Assembly: GCF_003696215.1 (NCBI RefSeq)
Contig: NZ_RFFG01000085.1
Location: 1 to 35,511, forward strand
Length of the DNA stretch: 35,511 nt
Source of the DNA: Actinomadura harenae
GTDB taxonomy: Bacteria > Actinomycetota > Actinomycetes > Streptosporangiales > Streptosporangiaceae
Direction: 5' to 3'
Shown here: positions 23,414-30,404 of the stretch, piece after piece
Layout: the number at the start of each line of letters is the position of its first letter
Numbering within the stretch: position 1 is the stretch's first letter
Program-made: the position numbers and the translations under genes
The notes under the pieces: generated by a model
Database searches by the model: none
Seen by the model: the letters and a program-made list of their open reading frames with translations, nothing else
Told to the model about the DNA's origin: nothing

Positions 23414-25015
23414 GTGACCGTTACTGTGCGGAGCGTGACGAAATTCAATGTGGCAGGGCCGTGCTATCCCGGACGGCACTACATGCTCCCTCCGCTGCCT
23501 CGGTTGCCGCAGGCGCTCAGATTCGCGCAGGAGGGGGCTTACTTTGTGTTGCACGCTCCCCGCCAGACCGGCAAGACCACCACACTCGCCGCCCTGGCCG
23601 GCGCGCTCAACGCCACTGGCGAGTACGCCGCCGTCCGCTTCTCGTGCGAGCGAGCAAGCCTCCTCGACGATCCCGCCGATGCGGAGGCGCGAATCCTCGA
23701 CGCGATCCGGATCGAGGCGGAGAACGCGGAGCTCGCCCCGGAGTGCCTTCCGCCCACTCCCTGGTCCGATGCGTCCCGTGGAAATCGACTGTTCCACGGC
23801 CTGCGAACATGGGCCGAACAGTGCCCCCGGAAGCTCGTACTGCTCATCGACGAGATCGACTCCCTGAAGGGGCCGGTCCTGGTCAGTGCGCTGAGGCTGC
23901 TCCGCGACGGCTACACCTCCGCGAACATCCGGTTCCCCCACTCGGTGGTCCTGTGCGGGATGCGGAACGTACGCGACTACAAGGCGGCCTCAGGGGGAGA
24001 TCCCACGCGGCTCGGCACGTCGAGTCCGTTCAACATCAGTGCGGGTTCGCTGCGGATCGACGACTTCTCCATGAGCGAGATCGCCGAGCTCTACGGGCAG
24101 CACACCGACCTGACCGGCCAGAAGTTCTCAGACGAGGCTGTCGAACGCGCGTACCACGCGAGCCAGGGACAGCCCTGGCTGGTCAACGCCCTGGCTCGCG
24201 ACATCATCGAGATGATGGAGGTTCCGGCCGACGAGGAGATCACCGACGAGCTGATGGACCGGGCCGTCGAGCGCCTGATCGCGCAGCGGGCCACCCATCT
24301 GGACTCACTGGCAGCCCGGTTGCACGAGCCGCGTGTGAGCCGGTTCATCCAGCCGATGATCACCGGAGGGGGCGTGGCCGGGGACGCCACCTACGACGAC
24401 GATCTCTCCTACGTCCGCGACCTGGGCCTGGTCACCCGGGCATCGCCTCCGCTGATCTCCAACCCGATCTACCAGGAGGTCATCGGAAGAGTCCTGTCCC
24501 ACTCGGTCCAGCACCAGATCGACGCCGAGCCGAAGGCCTTCCTGCTTCCGGACGGACGGCTCGACGTCCCCAAGATCCAGCGTGATTTCGTCGCGTTCTG
24601 GAAGGCCAACGCCGAGATCCTCGACACCGACCGCACCTATCACGAGGCCGCCTGCCACCTGGTGTTCCAGGCGTTCCTCCAGCGCGTCGTCAACGGCGGC
24701 GGCCTCATCGACCGTGAGTACGCCCTCGGTCGCAGGCGCCTCGACCTGATGATCCACAAGCCCTACCTCGCCGATGACGGCAGGCGGGCGCTGCAGCAGT
24801 CGGCCTTCGAGCTGAAGGTGCGCTCGGAGGTGACCGGCGACCAGATCGCCGACGGTCTGGAGCAGCTCGACGGCTACCTCGACCGCCTCGGCCTGGACAC
24901 CGGCACCCTCGTCGTCTTCGACCGTCGCCGGAACGCGCCGCCGGTCACCGAACGCACGAGCATCGGGACCGCCGAGTCGCCGTCCGGGCGTGTGATCACT
25001 CTGATCCGGGCCTGA
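23414..25015 (+). CDS. AAA ATPase with C-terminal PD-(D/E)XK-like nuclease region
   Basis: A 533-residue protein. The N-terminal ATPase begins FNVAGPCYPGRHYMLPPLPRL and has Walker A APRQTGKTT (48-56) and Walker B LVLLIDEID (141-149). A helical lid and winged-helix-like part follow to about 350 (SNPIYQEVIGRVL at 339-351). The end looks like a PD-(D/E)XK fold: GRRRLDLMI (D434), about 20 residues, then AFELKV (E456-x-K458), and a helix with QLDGYLD. This is the layout of AAA-ATPase_like/AAA_35 proteins joined to DUF1703-type nucleases, common in bacterial mobile or defence contexts but mostly unstudied. The first 150 bases look less GC-biased than the neighbours, hinting at transfer. GTG 23414 lacks a good ribosome site; GTG 23426 and 23435 are alternatives. 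Its last 20 bases overlap a convergent gene. Confidence 0.85.
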   Translation: MTVTVRSVTKFNVAGPCYPGRHYMLPPLPRLPQALRFAQEGAYFVLHAPRQTGKTTTLAALAGALNATGEYAAVRFSCERASLLDDPADAEARILDAIRIEAENAELAPECLPPTPWSDASRGNRLFHGLRTWAEQCPRKLVLLIDEIDSLKGPVLVSALRLLRDGYTSANIRFPHSVVLCGMRNVRDYKAASGGDPTRLGTSSPFNISAGSLRIDDFSMSEIAELYGQHTDLTGQKFSDEAVERAYHASQGQPWLVNALARDIIEMMEVPADEEITDELMDRAVERLIAQRATHLDSLAARLHEPRVSRFIQPMITGGGVAGDATYDDDLSYVRDLGLVTRASPPLISNPIYQEVIGRVLSHSVQHQIDAEPKAFLLPDGRLDVPKIQRDFVAFWKANAEILDTDRTYHEAACHLVFQAFLQRVVNGGGLIDREYALGRRRLDLMIHKPYLADDGRRALQQSAFELKVRSEVTGDQIADGLEQLDGYLDRLGLDTGTLVVFDRRRNAPPVTERTSIGTAESPSGRVITLIRA

Positions 25016-25835
25016 CGTCCGTCTTGGACACGACGAGCCCGACGGCTCCGCTGGTGTGGCCGCTGGACACGAAGGTCACGCGCCAGGTGCCCTTCACCTT
25101 GTTCGCCGGCACCACGTGCGCGCTGATGTCCCAGCCCTCGGTGGTCGCGTCGGCGGGCCTGTCGAGGTTGTAGATCTCGACGGTGCCGTGGCGTTGGCGC
25201 AGGGCGGTGACGACCTCCGCGACGGTCCGGTCCACGACCGGTACTCCGGCCAGGATCTCGCCGGGGGCGGTCGCGTCGCCGGTGAGGCGGATCCGTTCGC
25301 CGGGGTTCGGCGCGCGGCCGAACAGGACGGTCACCGGCGTCCGGAGGTCGACGGGGATCCGCACGCCCGACCTGCACCCGATCCCGCCGCAGTCCTTCCA
25401 GCGAATCTCCGCCGGCTTGACGTTCTTGGGGTCCTCGGGCCAGGAGAGCATGGCGCCGACCAGGCTCGGGGACGCGGGCCAGATCTCCAGTTCCACGGGC
25501 ATGCGGTGCTCGGCGAACTCCGCGCGCAGGCGCGCGGGGTCGGCCTTCGGATCCCGGAGCGTGACGTCGACGTACTGTCCGTTCCGGGAGAAGTTGAGGG
25601 CCTCGGCGGAACGTTGCCCGCCGGTCCAGCCGATCACGATGGCCACGACCGCCGCCACGGCCCCGAGCGCCAGGGCGAACCGGGGCCGGACGCGTGGTCT
25701 CCGTGCGGCCCGGGCGGTGCGGGCGGTGCGGGTGATGTCGGCGGCCAGTTCCTCGAACGCGGCGTCCGACACGAGCCGCGCGGCGGCCTCGTCCGAGATC
25801 GGGGTGCTCCGGCGGATCATCGACGGCTCGGTCAT
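24996..25835 (-). CDS. Single-pass membrane protein coupled to an ECF sigma factor
   Basis: A 279-residue protein with a cytoplasmic lead of about 50 residues (ISDEAAARLVSDAAFEELAADITRT), one membrane helix (53-70, FALALGAVAAVVAIVIGW) and an outer domain of about 205 residues. The outer part carries two cysteines (C149, C154 in DCGGIGCRSG) likely to form a disulphide. The ATG overlaps the sigma factor stop in ATGA. That coupling and topology suit an anti-sigma factor or sigma-linked sensor, but the HxxxCxxC zinc anti-sigma motif is absent from the cytoplasmic part, so the role is inferred from context. The stop lies inside the end of the convergent AAA ATPase gene. Confidence 0.82.
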   Translation of the reverse strand: MTEPSMIRRSTPISDEAAARLVSDAAFEELAADITRTARTARAARRPRVRPRFALALGAVAAVVAIVIGWTGGQRSAEALNFSRNGQYVDVTLRDPKADPARLRAEFAEHRMPVELEIWPASPSLVGAMLSWPEDPKNVKPAEIRWKDCGGIGCRSGVRIPVDLRTPVTVLFGRAPNPGERIRLTGDATAPGEILAGVPVVDRTVAEVVTALRQRHGTVEIYNLDRPADATTEGWDISAHVVPANKVKGTWRVTFVSSGHTSGAVGLVVSKTDVRPGSE

Positions 25836-26377
25836 GCGGGGTCTCCTTCCAGGGCCCGGACGGCGGCGGGGACCGGGGCGTCGTGACGGCGGAGGGTGCG
25901 GGCGAAGCGGCGGCGGGCCCGGTGCAGCCGGACCCGCACCGCGTTCCGGGAGCAGCCGAGCACCGTCGCGAGTTCGCCGTGGTCCAGGCCCTCCCAGCCG
26001 ACGAGCGTCAGCAGCTCGCGGTCCGCTTCGGGAAGGCTGCGGAGGGCCGCGGCGACGAGTCCGGGCTCACCGTCCTCGGGGGGAGGGGACGGCCACGTGG
26101 CGGCGAGCTCGGACCGCAGGCGTGCGCCGAGGGCGGTGCGGCGGCGCTCGCCCCGGCGCTGGTCGGCCAGGACCCGCCGGGCCACGCCGTACAGCCACAG
26201 CCGGGCCTCGTCGCCGGGCGGGACGTCGTCCAGTCGTCGCCACGCGACGAGGAAGGTCTCGGCGACCACGTCGGCCGCGTCCTGGGGGTCTCCGGTCCGG
26301 CGTAGCGCGTAGCCGAGCACCTGGGCCCGGTTCGCGGCGTACAGGGCCTCGAACCCGTTCGATGGGGGATGTCGCAC
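25832..26377 (-). CDS. ECF-type RNA polymerase sigma factor
   Basis: A 181-residue sigma factor with only regions 2 and 4. Region 2 spans about residues 8-75 (YALRRTGDPQDAADVVAETFLVAWRR, ending LYGVARRVLADQRR). Region 4 spans about 112-165 (LPEADRELLTLVGWEGLDHGELATVLGCSRNAVRVRLHRARRRF), a clear helix-turn-helix. The GTG at 26377 has AAGGAG five bases upstream, one of the best ribosome sites in the window. It is coupled to a membrane partner and lies 47 bases after an SMR gene on the same strand, so it might be partly co-transcribed with the efflux pair. The regulon is unknown. Confidence 0.93.
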   Translation of the reverse strand: MRHPPSNGFEALYAANRAQVLGYALRRTGDPQDAADVVAETFLVAWRRLDDVPPGDEARLWLYGVARRVLADQRRGERRRTALGARLRSELAATWPSPPPEDGEPGLVAAALRSLPEADRELLTLVGWEGLDHGELATVLGCSRNAVRVRLHRARRRFARTLRRHDAPVPAAVRALEGDPA

Positions 26378-26424
26378 TCTGTCTCCTTTCCGACATCCCC
26401 GTCATGGCCGGATCTCGCGGAGCA

Positions 26425-26745
26425 TTACAGGCCGGCGGCGAGCTTGAGGGTGATGGCGCCGGCGATGATGGCGGCGAAGGAGAGGAGTTTGGGGAGGGTG
26501 ATCTTCTCCTTGTAGATCAGGGCGCCGAACAGGACGGTTCCGATGGAGCCGATGCCCGTCCAGATCGTGTAGCCGACGCTGACGTCCAGGGTGCGCAGGG
26601 CGAGGCTGAGGGTGAAGATGCCGCCGCTCGCGGCAAGCAGTGTCAGCACGGACGGCCAGAGGCGGGTGAAGCCGCGGGTCGCGTTGGTGCCGAGGGCGAA
26701 GGCGATCTCGAAGACGATCGCGAGCGCGAGGAAGAACCAGGCCAT
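26425..26745 (-). CDS. SMR family small efflux protein (second of a pair)
   Basis: A 106-residue, four-helix protein. The key glutamate in helix 1 is E13 (AIVFEIAFALG), and VGYTIWTGIGSIGTVLFG is the family motif for helix 3. SMR proteins exchange protons for cationic drugs or guanidinium-like compounds as dimers. The gene lies 15 bases after a second SMR gene of similar sequence, so a heterodimer like other paired SMR systems is likely. The start MAWFFLALAIVFE is preceded by GGAG. Confidence 0.93.
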   Translation of the reverse strand: MAWFFLALAIVFEIAFALGTNATRGFTRLWPSVLTLLAASGGIFTLSLALRTLDVSVGYTIWTGIGSIGTVLFGALIYKEKITLPKLLSFAAIIAGAITLKLAAGL

Positions 26746-26760
26746 GGGGGTGTGCTCCGT

Positions 26761-27204
26761 TCAGGAAAGGGTCGAGGAGGCCGCGGTCGAAGGTGACGCG
26801 GTCGAAGGGGACACGGTCGAAACCGATGCGGTCGAAGCCGATGCGGTCGAGGGGGATGTGGACGAGGGGGATGCGGACGCGGAGGAGAGCTTGTCCGAGA
26901 GCTTGAGGCCGAGCACTCCGCCGATGATCAGGACGAACGCCAGGGCCTTGCCCAGCGTCATGGACTCGTGGAAGATCACGGTGCCGAAGGCGACGGTGCC
27001 GACCGAGCCGATGCCGGTCCAGACGGTGTAGCCGACCCCGACGTCCAGGGTCTTGAGGGCGAGGCTGAGGAAGAAGATGCCGCCCGAGGCCGCGGCCGCG
27101 GTCAGCAGGGACGGCCCGAGTTCGGTGAAGCCGTGGGTGGCGTTGGTCGCGAGGGCGAACACCACCTCGAACACGGATGCGATCAGCAGGTAGATCCAGG
27201 CCAT
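26761..27204 (-). CDS. SMR family small efflux protein with Ser/Thr-rich tail (first of a pair)
   Basis: A 147-residue protein. Residues 1-105 are a standard SMR unit (helix-1 glutamate E13 in SVFEVVFALA; VGYTVWTGIGSVGTVAFG in helix 3). The remaining 42 are an unusual Ser/Thr/Pro/Ala tail of SPSTA-like pentads encoded by 15-base tandem repeats (26783-26887). SMR proteins normally stop near residue 110, so the tail is an addition, probably cytoplasmic and disordered. I chose ATG 27204, which has GGAGG upstream; a longer frame to 27255 runs through the operator region. It is divergent from a MarR gene that probably represses it. Confidence 0.92.
   Translation of the reverse strand: MAWIYLLIASVFEVVFALATNATHGFTELGPSLLTAAAASGGIFFLSLALKTLDVGVGYTVWTGIGSVGTVAFGTVIFHESMTLGKALAFVLIIGGVLGLKLSDKLSSASASPSSTSPSTASASTASVSTVSPSTASPSTAASSTLS
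26783..26887 (-). repeat. 15-base in-frame tandem repeats in the SMR tail
   Basis: Seven units of 15 bases, best form GCGGTCGAAGCCGAT on the plus strand, with copies at 26783, 26798, 26813, 26828, 26843, 26858 and 26873. The outer copies are more diverged. They encode Ser/Thr/Pro/Ala pentads on the minus strand. Confidence 0.88.
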
Positions 27205-27223
27205 CGGGGTCCTCCATGTGTTT

Positions 27224-27276
27224 GTATGTATGTGCAAGTTCTTGCCGACGAGCAAGAGTATGTATGTACAAGTACT
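27224..27276. promoter_or_regulatory. Operator region with two 19-base direct repeats (MarR/SMR)
   Basis: GTATGTATGTGCAAGTTCT (27224-27242) and GTATGTATGTACAAGTACT (27258-27276) match at 17 of 19 positions. Between them is CTTGC-N6-GCAAG (27241-27256). The second copy lies in a larger inverted repeat, AGAGTA (27255-27260) with TACTCT (27273-27278), with TGTA/TACA in its centre. This A/T-rich island between divergent genes is a good candidate for two MarR dimer sites overlapping both promoters. Confidence 0.7.
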
Positions 27277-27302
27277 CTGGTGTCAACAGAAGGGACGGCG
27301 TG

Positions 27303-27785
27303 ATGGCAACGACGCTTCAAGGACAGGCCGACGTGCGGCTGTGGAACCAGGTCATCGCCCTGCACGCGCGGGTGGAGAGCCGGCTCGGGACGGTCCTGCA
27401 ACGGCAGCACGGCCTCGGGCTGTCGGAGTACCGGGCGCTGGCGCTGCTGGCCGAGGCCCCGGACGGCGAGCTGCGCATGCAGGACCTGGCCACCGGCCTC
27501 GGGCTCAACCAGAGCTCGGTCACGCGCCTGGTCGGACGGCTCAACGACGCCGGGTTCACCTACCGCGACCTGTGTCCGGACGACAAACGCGGCGTCTACA
27601 CGGTGATCACGGACGCCGGGCGGGAGCGGTACCGGCAGGCCCGTCCCGGCTACGAGGAGGTCCTCACCGCGACCCTGGACGAGGCGGAGGAGGCGGCCGG
27701 GCTCCTGGGCGCGGCACGCCGCGCCGCCGCGGGTGAGGGCGCCGTGGAGGCGCCCTCACCGGACGGTGGTCACCGGGAGGCGTAG
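27303..27785 (+). CDS. MarR family transcriptional regulator
   Basis: A 160-residue regulator with a winged helix at about residues 40-105 (LSEYRALALLAEAPDGELRMQDLATGLGLNQSSVTRLVGRLNDAGFTYRDLCPDDKRGVYTVIT). The wing motif DDKRG is typical of MarR proteins, which act as dimers and usually repress a neighbouring transporter. Here the divergent SMR pair is the obvious target, and itself by autoregulation, through the repeats in the 98-base gap. ATG 27303 (MATTLQGQ) is preceded by AAGGGACGG. The last 16 bases overlap the convergent PEBP gene. The inducer is unknown. Confidence 0.94.
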   Translation: MATTLQGQADVRLWNQVIALHARVESRLGTVLQRQHGLGLSEYRALALLAEAPDGELRMQDLATGLGLNQSSVTRLVGRLNDAGFTYRDLCPDDKRGVYTVITDAGRERYRQARPGYEEVLTATLDEAEEAAGLLGAARRAAAGEGAVEAPSPDGGHREA

Positions 27786-28300
27786 ACCGGGACCAGGCTG
27801 GCCCGCGCCAGCGTGTGGGCGGTGATGTTGAAGCCGACCACGGCGGGCATCGCGTCGGACGGGACGCCCAGCGACTCCACGTCCAGCGCGTGGACGGTGA
27901 AGACGTAGCGGTGCGGGGTGCCGGGCGGCGGGGCCGCGCCGCCGAACTCCTTGTTGCCGTAGTCGTTGCGTGCCTGGACGCCGATCTTGGCGTCCGCGGT
28001 GCCCGCGCCGGTCGGCAGCGCGGTCACGTCGGCCGGGACGTCGAACAGGAGCCAGTGCCAGAAGCCGGAGCCGGTCGGGGCGTCCGGGTCGTAGCAGGTG
28101 ACCGCGAAGCTCTTGGTCTCGGCGGGGAAGCCCGACCAGCGCAGCTCCGGCGAGAGGTTCTCGCCGGAGAAGCCCCAGTCGTCGAACACGTGCTTGTTCG
28201 CCAGGTGCGCGCCGTCGGCGATGTCGTCGCTCTCCAGCGTGAACGACGGGACCTGCGGCAGGTGCTCGTGTGGGAGCGGCGGCTTACCGGCCATGGTCAT
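27770..28300 (-). CDS. PEBP family protein (YbhB/YbcL-like)
   Basis: A 176-residue phosphatidylethanolamine-binding-type protein. It has the family signature DPDAPTGSGFWHW (71-83), a GENLSPELRWSG motif before it, and a second ligand-site element PPGTPHRYVFTVHAL. Bacterial PEBP proteins are cytoplasmic or periplasmic small-ligand binders of unclear function; no signal peptide is seen here. Two starts are possible: ATG 28300 and ATG 28294, each at a usable distance from the GGAGGAGG run at 28303-28310. Its end overlaps the convergent MarR gene by 16 bases. Confidence 0.93.
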   Translation of the reverse strand: MTMAGKPPLPHEHLPQVPSFTLESDDIADGAHLANKHVFDDWGFSGENLSPELRWSGFPAETKSFAVTCYDPDAPTGSGFWHWLLFDVPADVTALPTGAGTADAKIGVQARNDYGNKEFGGAAPPPGTPHRYVFTVHALDVESLGVPSDAMPAVVGFNITAHTLARASLVPVYASR

Positions 28301-28381
28301 GTCCTCCTCCTGATAGCCATCGTCCTCATACCTATCAGGCCATGGGCCCCTCACCGCGCCCATGGGAGCCTGGGACGAGAA

Positions 28382-28424
28382 GACCCCGCCCCCGGCCGCT
28401 CGTCGGCCGTGCTGGGGCGGGGTC
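28382..28424 (-). terminator. Terminator after the glycan-export ATPase gene
   Basis: GACCCCGCCCC (28382-28392) pairs perfectly with GGGGCGGGGTC (28414-28424). The 21-base loop holds a CGGCCG/CGGCCG inner stem. It begins 16 bases past the stop at 28441 and is followed on the minus strand by TCTTCTC. A separate weaker hairpin, CCATGGGC/GCCCATGG, is at 28340-28365. Confidence 0.85.
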
Positions 28425-28440
28425 CTCGGGGGGAACGCGT

Positions 28441-29235
28441 CTACTTCTGGGTGGCCTCGGTGTAGGCGTCGATGACCTCGTCCGGGGGGCCGTCCATGCG
28501 CATCTGGCCGTCGTCCAGCCAGATCACGCGGTCGCAGGTCTCGCGGACCACGTCGAGCTGGTGCGCGACCAGGAACACCGCGCCCGCCTCCTTGCGCAGC
28601 TCCTCGATCCGGCGCTGCGACTTGGTGCGGAACTTGGCGTCGCCGGTGGCGAGGGCCTCGTCGATCAGCAGGACGTCGTGGGTCTTGGCCGCGGCGATCG
28701 CGAACCGGAGCCGGGCGCCCATGCCGGACGAGTACGTCCGCATCGGGTAGTTGATGAAGCCCGCCTTGAGGCCGGCGAAGTCGACGACCTCCTGGTACTT
28801 CTCCTTGGTCTCCTGGGGGGTCATGCCCATCGCCAGGCAGCCGAGGACGACGTTGCGCTCGCCGGTGAGGTCCTTCATCAGGGCGGCGTTGACGCCCAGC
28901 AGGGACGGCTGGCCGTCGGTGTAGACGCCGCCGCGCGCCGGGGGCAGCAGGCCCGCGATGGCCTGGAGCAGCGTGGACTTGCCGGAGCCGTTGGTGCCGA
29001 TGACGCCGACGGCCTCGCCGCGGTAGGCGACGAAGGACAGGCCCTTGATCGCGTGCACCTCGGTCATGCTGGGGCGCTTCTGCCGCTTGATCACCCGCGA
29101 CATCGCGGACGCGGCGTTGCCCTTGCCGCCCGCGCCGTACACGCGGTAGACGATGTGCAGCCCGTCCACGACGACGATCGGGTCGCGCGTCGGGTCGATG
29201 TCCACGGGGTTCTGTGCGAGGTGGGCGTTAACCAC
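28441..29235 (-). CDS. ABC transporter ATPase for polysaccharide export (TagH/Wzt-like)
   Basis: A 264-residue ATPase with Walker A GTNGSGKST, signature YSSGMGARLRFA, Walker B VLLIDEAL followed by ATGD, and switch histidine in VAHQL. The insertion before Walker A (VYGAGGKGNAASAMSRVIKRQKRPS) is characteristic of ATPases that export teichoic acids, O-antigen or mycobacterial galactan. It lacks the C-terminal glycan-binding domain of longer Wzt proteins. GTG 29235 is chosen because AGGAG (29246-29250) lies upstream; it overlaps the permease end by 8 bases. With the permease it should export a lipid-linked cell-wall glycan. No glycosyltransferases are next to it, so glycan synthesis must be encoded elsewhere. 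Confidence 0.93.
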   Translation of the reverse strand: MVNAHLAQNPVDIDPTRDPIVVVDGLHIVYRVYGAGGKGNAASAMSRVIKRQKRPSMTEVHAIKGLSFVAYRGEAVGVIGTNGSGKSTLLQAIAGLLPPARGGVYTDGQPSLLGVNAALMKDLTGERNVVLGCLAMGMTPQETKEKYQEVVDFAGLKAGFINYPMRTYSSGMGARLRFAIAAAKTHDVLLIDEALATGDAKFRTKSQRRIEELRKEAGAVFLVAHQLDVVRETCDRVIWLDDGQMRMDGPPDEVIDAYTEATQK

Positions 29236-30214
29236 GGCCGTATCGCTCCTCGGCACGGTAGAAGTAGACGAACCCGGCGACCAGGGCCACGACGGCCCAG
29301 ATCAGGGCGTAGATCCACAGCTGGGTGCTCGAATGGTTCCCCGCCATGTGGTGCTGGACGTGGTGCCGGTACTTGCCGAGCAGGGTGTGCCGGCTCAGCT
29401 CCACGAACACGTAGCCCGGGTTCGCCTTGAGAATCTCGGCGAGCCAGGAGTGCGTCTTCAGGAAGTGGCTGCTGGTCATCAGGCTCGGGAGCGAGAAGAT
29501 CACGCCGGACAGGTACAGCCAGGTGCGGGTGATGAACGGCAGCAGCTGGGTGACGTCGCGGTTGAACGCGCCCAGCCGGGCCATGACCATCCCGGCGCCC
29601 ACGTTGAACATCAGCTGGAGCGCGACGACCACGGGGAACAGCAGCATGTGCACGTCGAGGGGCTCCCCGAACGCGAACACGATGATCATGAGGACGCCCA
29701 GCGACAGCACGAGCTGCTGGAACTCGACGACCGCGATGGCCAGGGGGAGCGTGGCGCGGGGAAAGTGCAGGGCCCGGATCAGCGACAGGTTGTCGCCGAC
29801 CGACTTGGACCCCGACTGGATGGAGCGCTGCATGAACCCGAACATGAACACGCCGGTGACCAGGAACGGCAGGAAGTCCGGCAGGTTGCGCGAGGTGTTG
29901 AGCAGCAGCCCGAAGATCAGGAAGTAGACACCGACGTTCAGCAGAGGCGTGAGCAGCTGCCACACCTGGCCCAGGCGGGAGTCGCTGTACATCGAGATGT
30001 TCTTGGCGGAGGCGAACGCCCAGATGAAGTGGCGTCGCTGCCAGACGTCCTGGATGTACTTGCGCAGCGTGGGGCGAGCCGAGCTCTGCGTGAGGCCGAA
30101 GCGGGCGGCGTAGACGGCCAGGGACTCGCTGCTCCCGAAGTTCATCCGTGGAGGTTCCGCGAGTGTGCCGACCGACTCGCCACCCGAGGAGCCGGTCGGT
30201 TCCGGGTGACTCAT
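29228..30214 (-). CDS. ABC-2 permease for polysaccharide export (TagG/Wzm-like)
   Basis: A 328-residue protein: a polar cytoplasmic lead of about 65 residues, the amphipathic IWAFASAKNISMYSDSRLGQVWQLLTPL entry motif, then six membrane helices ending in YFYRAEERYGRG. SDSRLGQVWQLLxPL is characteristic of polysaccharide ABC-2 permeases. ATG 30214 (MSHPEPTG) is the likely start; the frame also extends to 30238. It is translated with the ATPase gene through an 8-base overlap. The 190 bases upstream to the P450 stop hold its promoter; I see a small AACCT/AGGTT inverted repeat at 30280-30297 but no clear hexamers. Confidence 0.92.
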   Translation of the reverse strand: MSHPEPTGSSGGESVGTLAEPPRMNFGSSESLAVYAARFGLTQSSARPTLRKYIQDVWQRRHFIWAFASAKNISMYSDSRLGQVWQLLTPLLNVGVYFLIFGLLLNTSRNLPDFLPFLVTGVFMFGFMQRSIQSGSKSVGDNLSLIRALHFPRATLPLAIAVVEFQQLVLSLGVLMIIVFAFGEPLDVHMLLFPVVVALQLMFNVGAGMVMARLGAFNRDVTQLLPFITRTWLYLSGVIFSLPSLMTSSHFLKTHSWLAEILKANPGYVFVELSRHTLLGKYRHHVQHHMAGNHSSTQLWIYALIWAVVALVAGFVYFYRAEERYGRG

Positions 30215-30404
30215 GCTCGGAAGCCTATTGCAGCCCACGCTCTGTGCGAGACGTTCGCCCGTATTTGAGGCACCACACCAACCTAAAAGGGGAGGTTCAG
30301 GGATGCTTCACCGGGTTGTGGCCAACCTCACAGTGGTGATGCCATGACCGAACGCTTGCGATCGGCCACGAATCCCGGTCCGCCGGTGGGGGAAAGCGGG
30401 CGCG

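Noticed and set aside
22852..24585. Plus-strand frame of about 580 codons over the ABC ATPase and AAA ATPase genes
   Set aside because: Both overlapped genes have intact catalytic motifs in other frames, and this one has none.
26402..27286. Minus-strand frame of about 290 codons across both SMR genes
   Set aside because: It is out of frame with both SMR proteins, Arg/His/Pro-rich, and runs through the operator.
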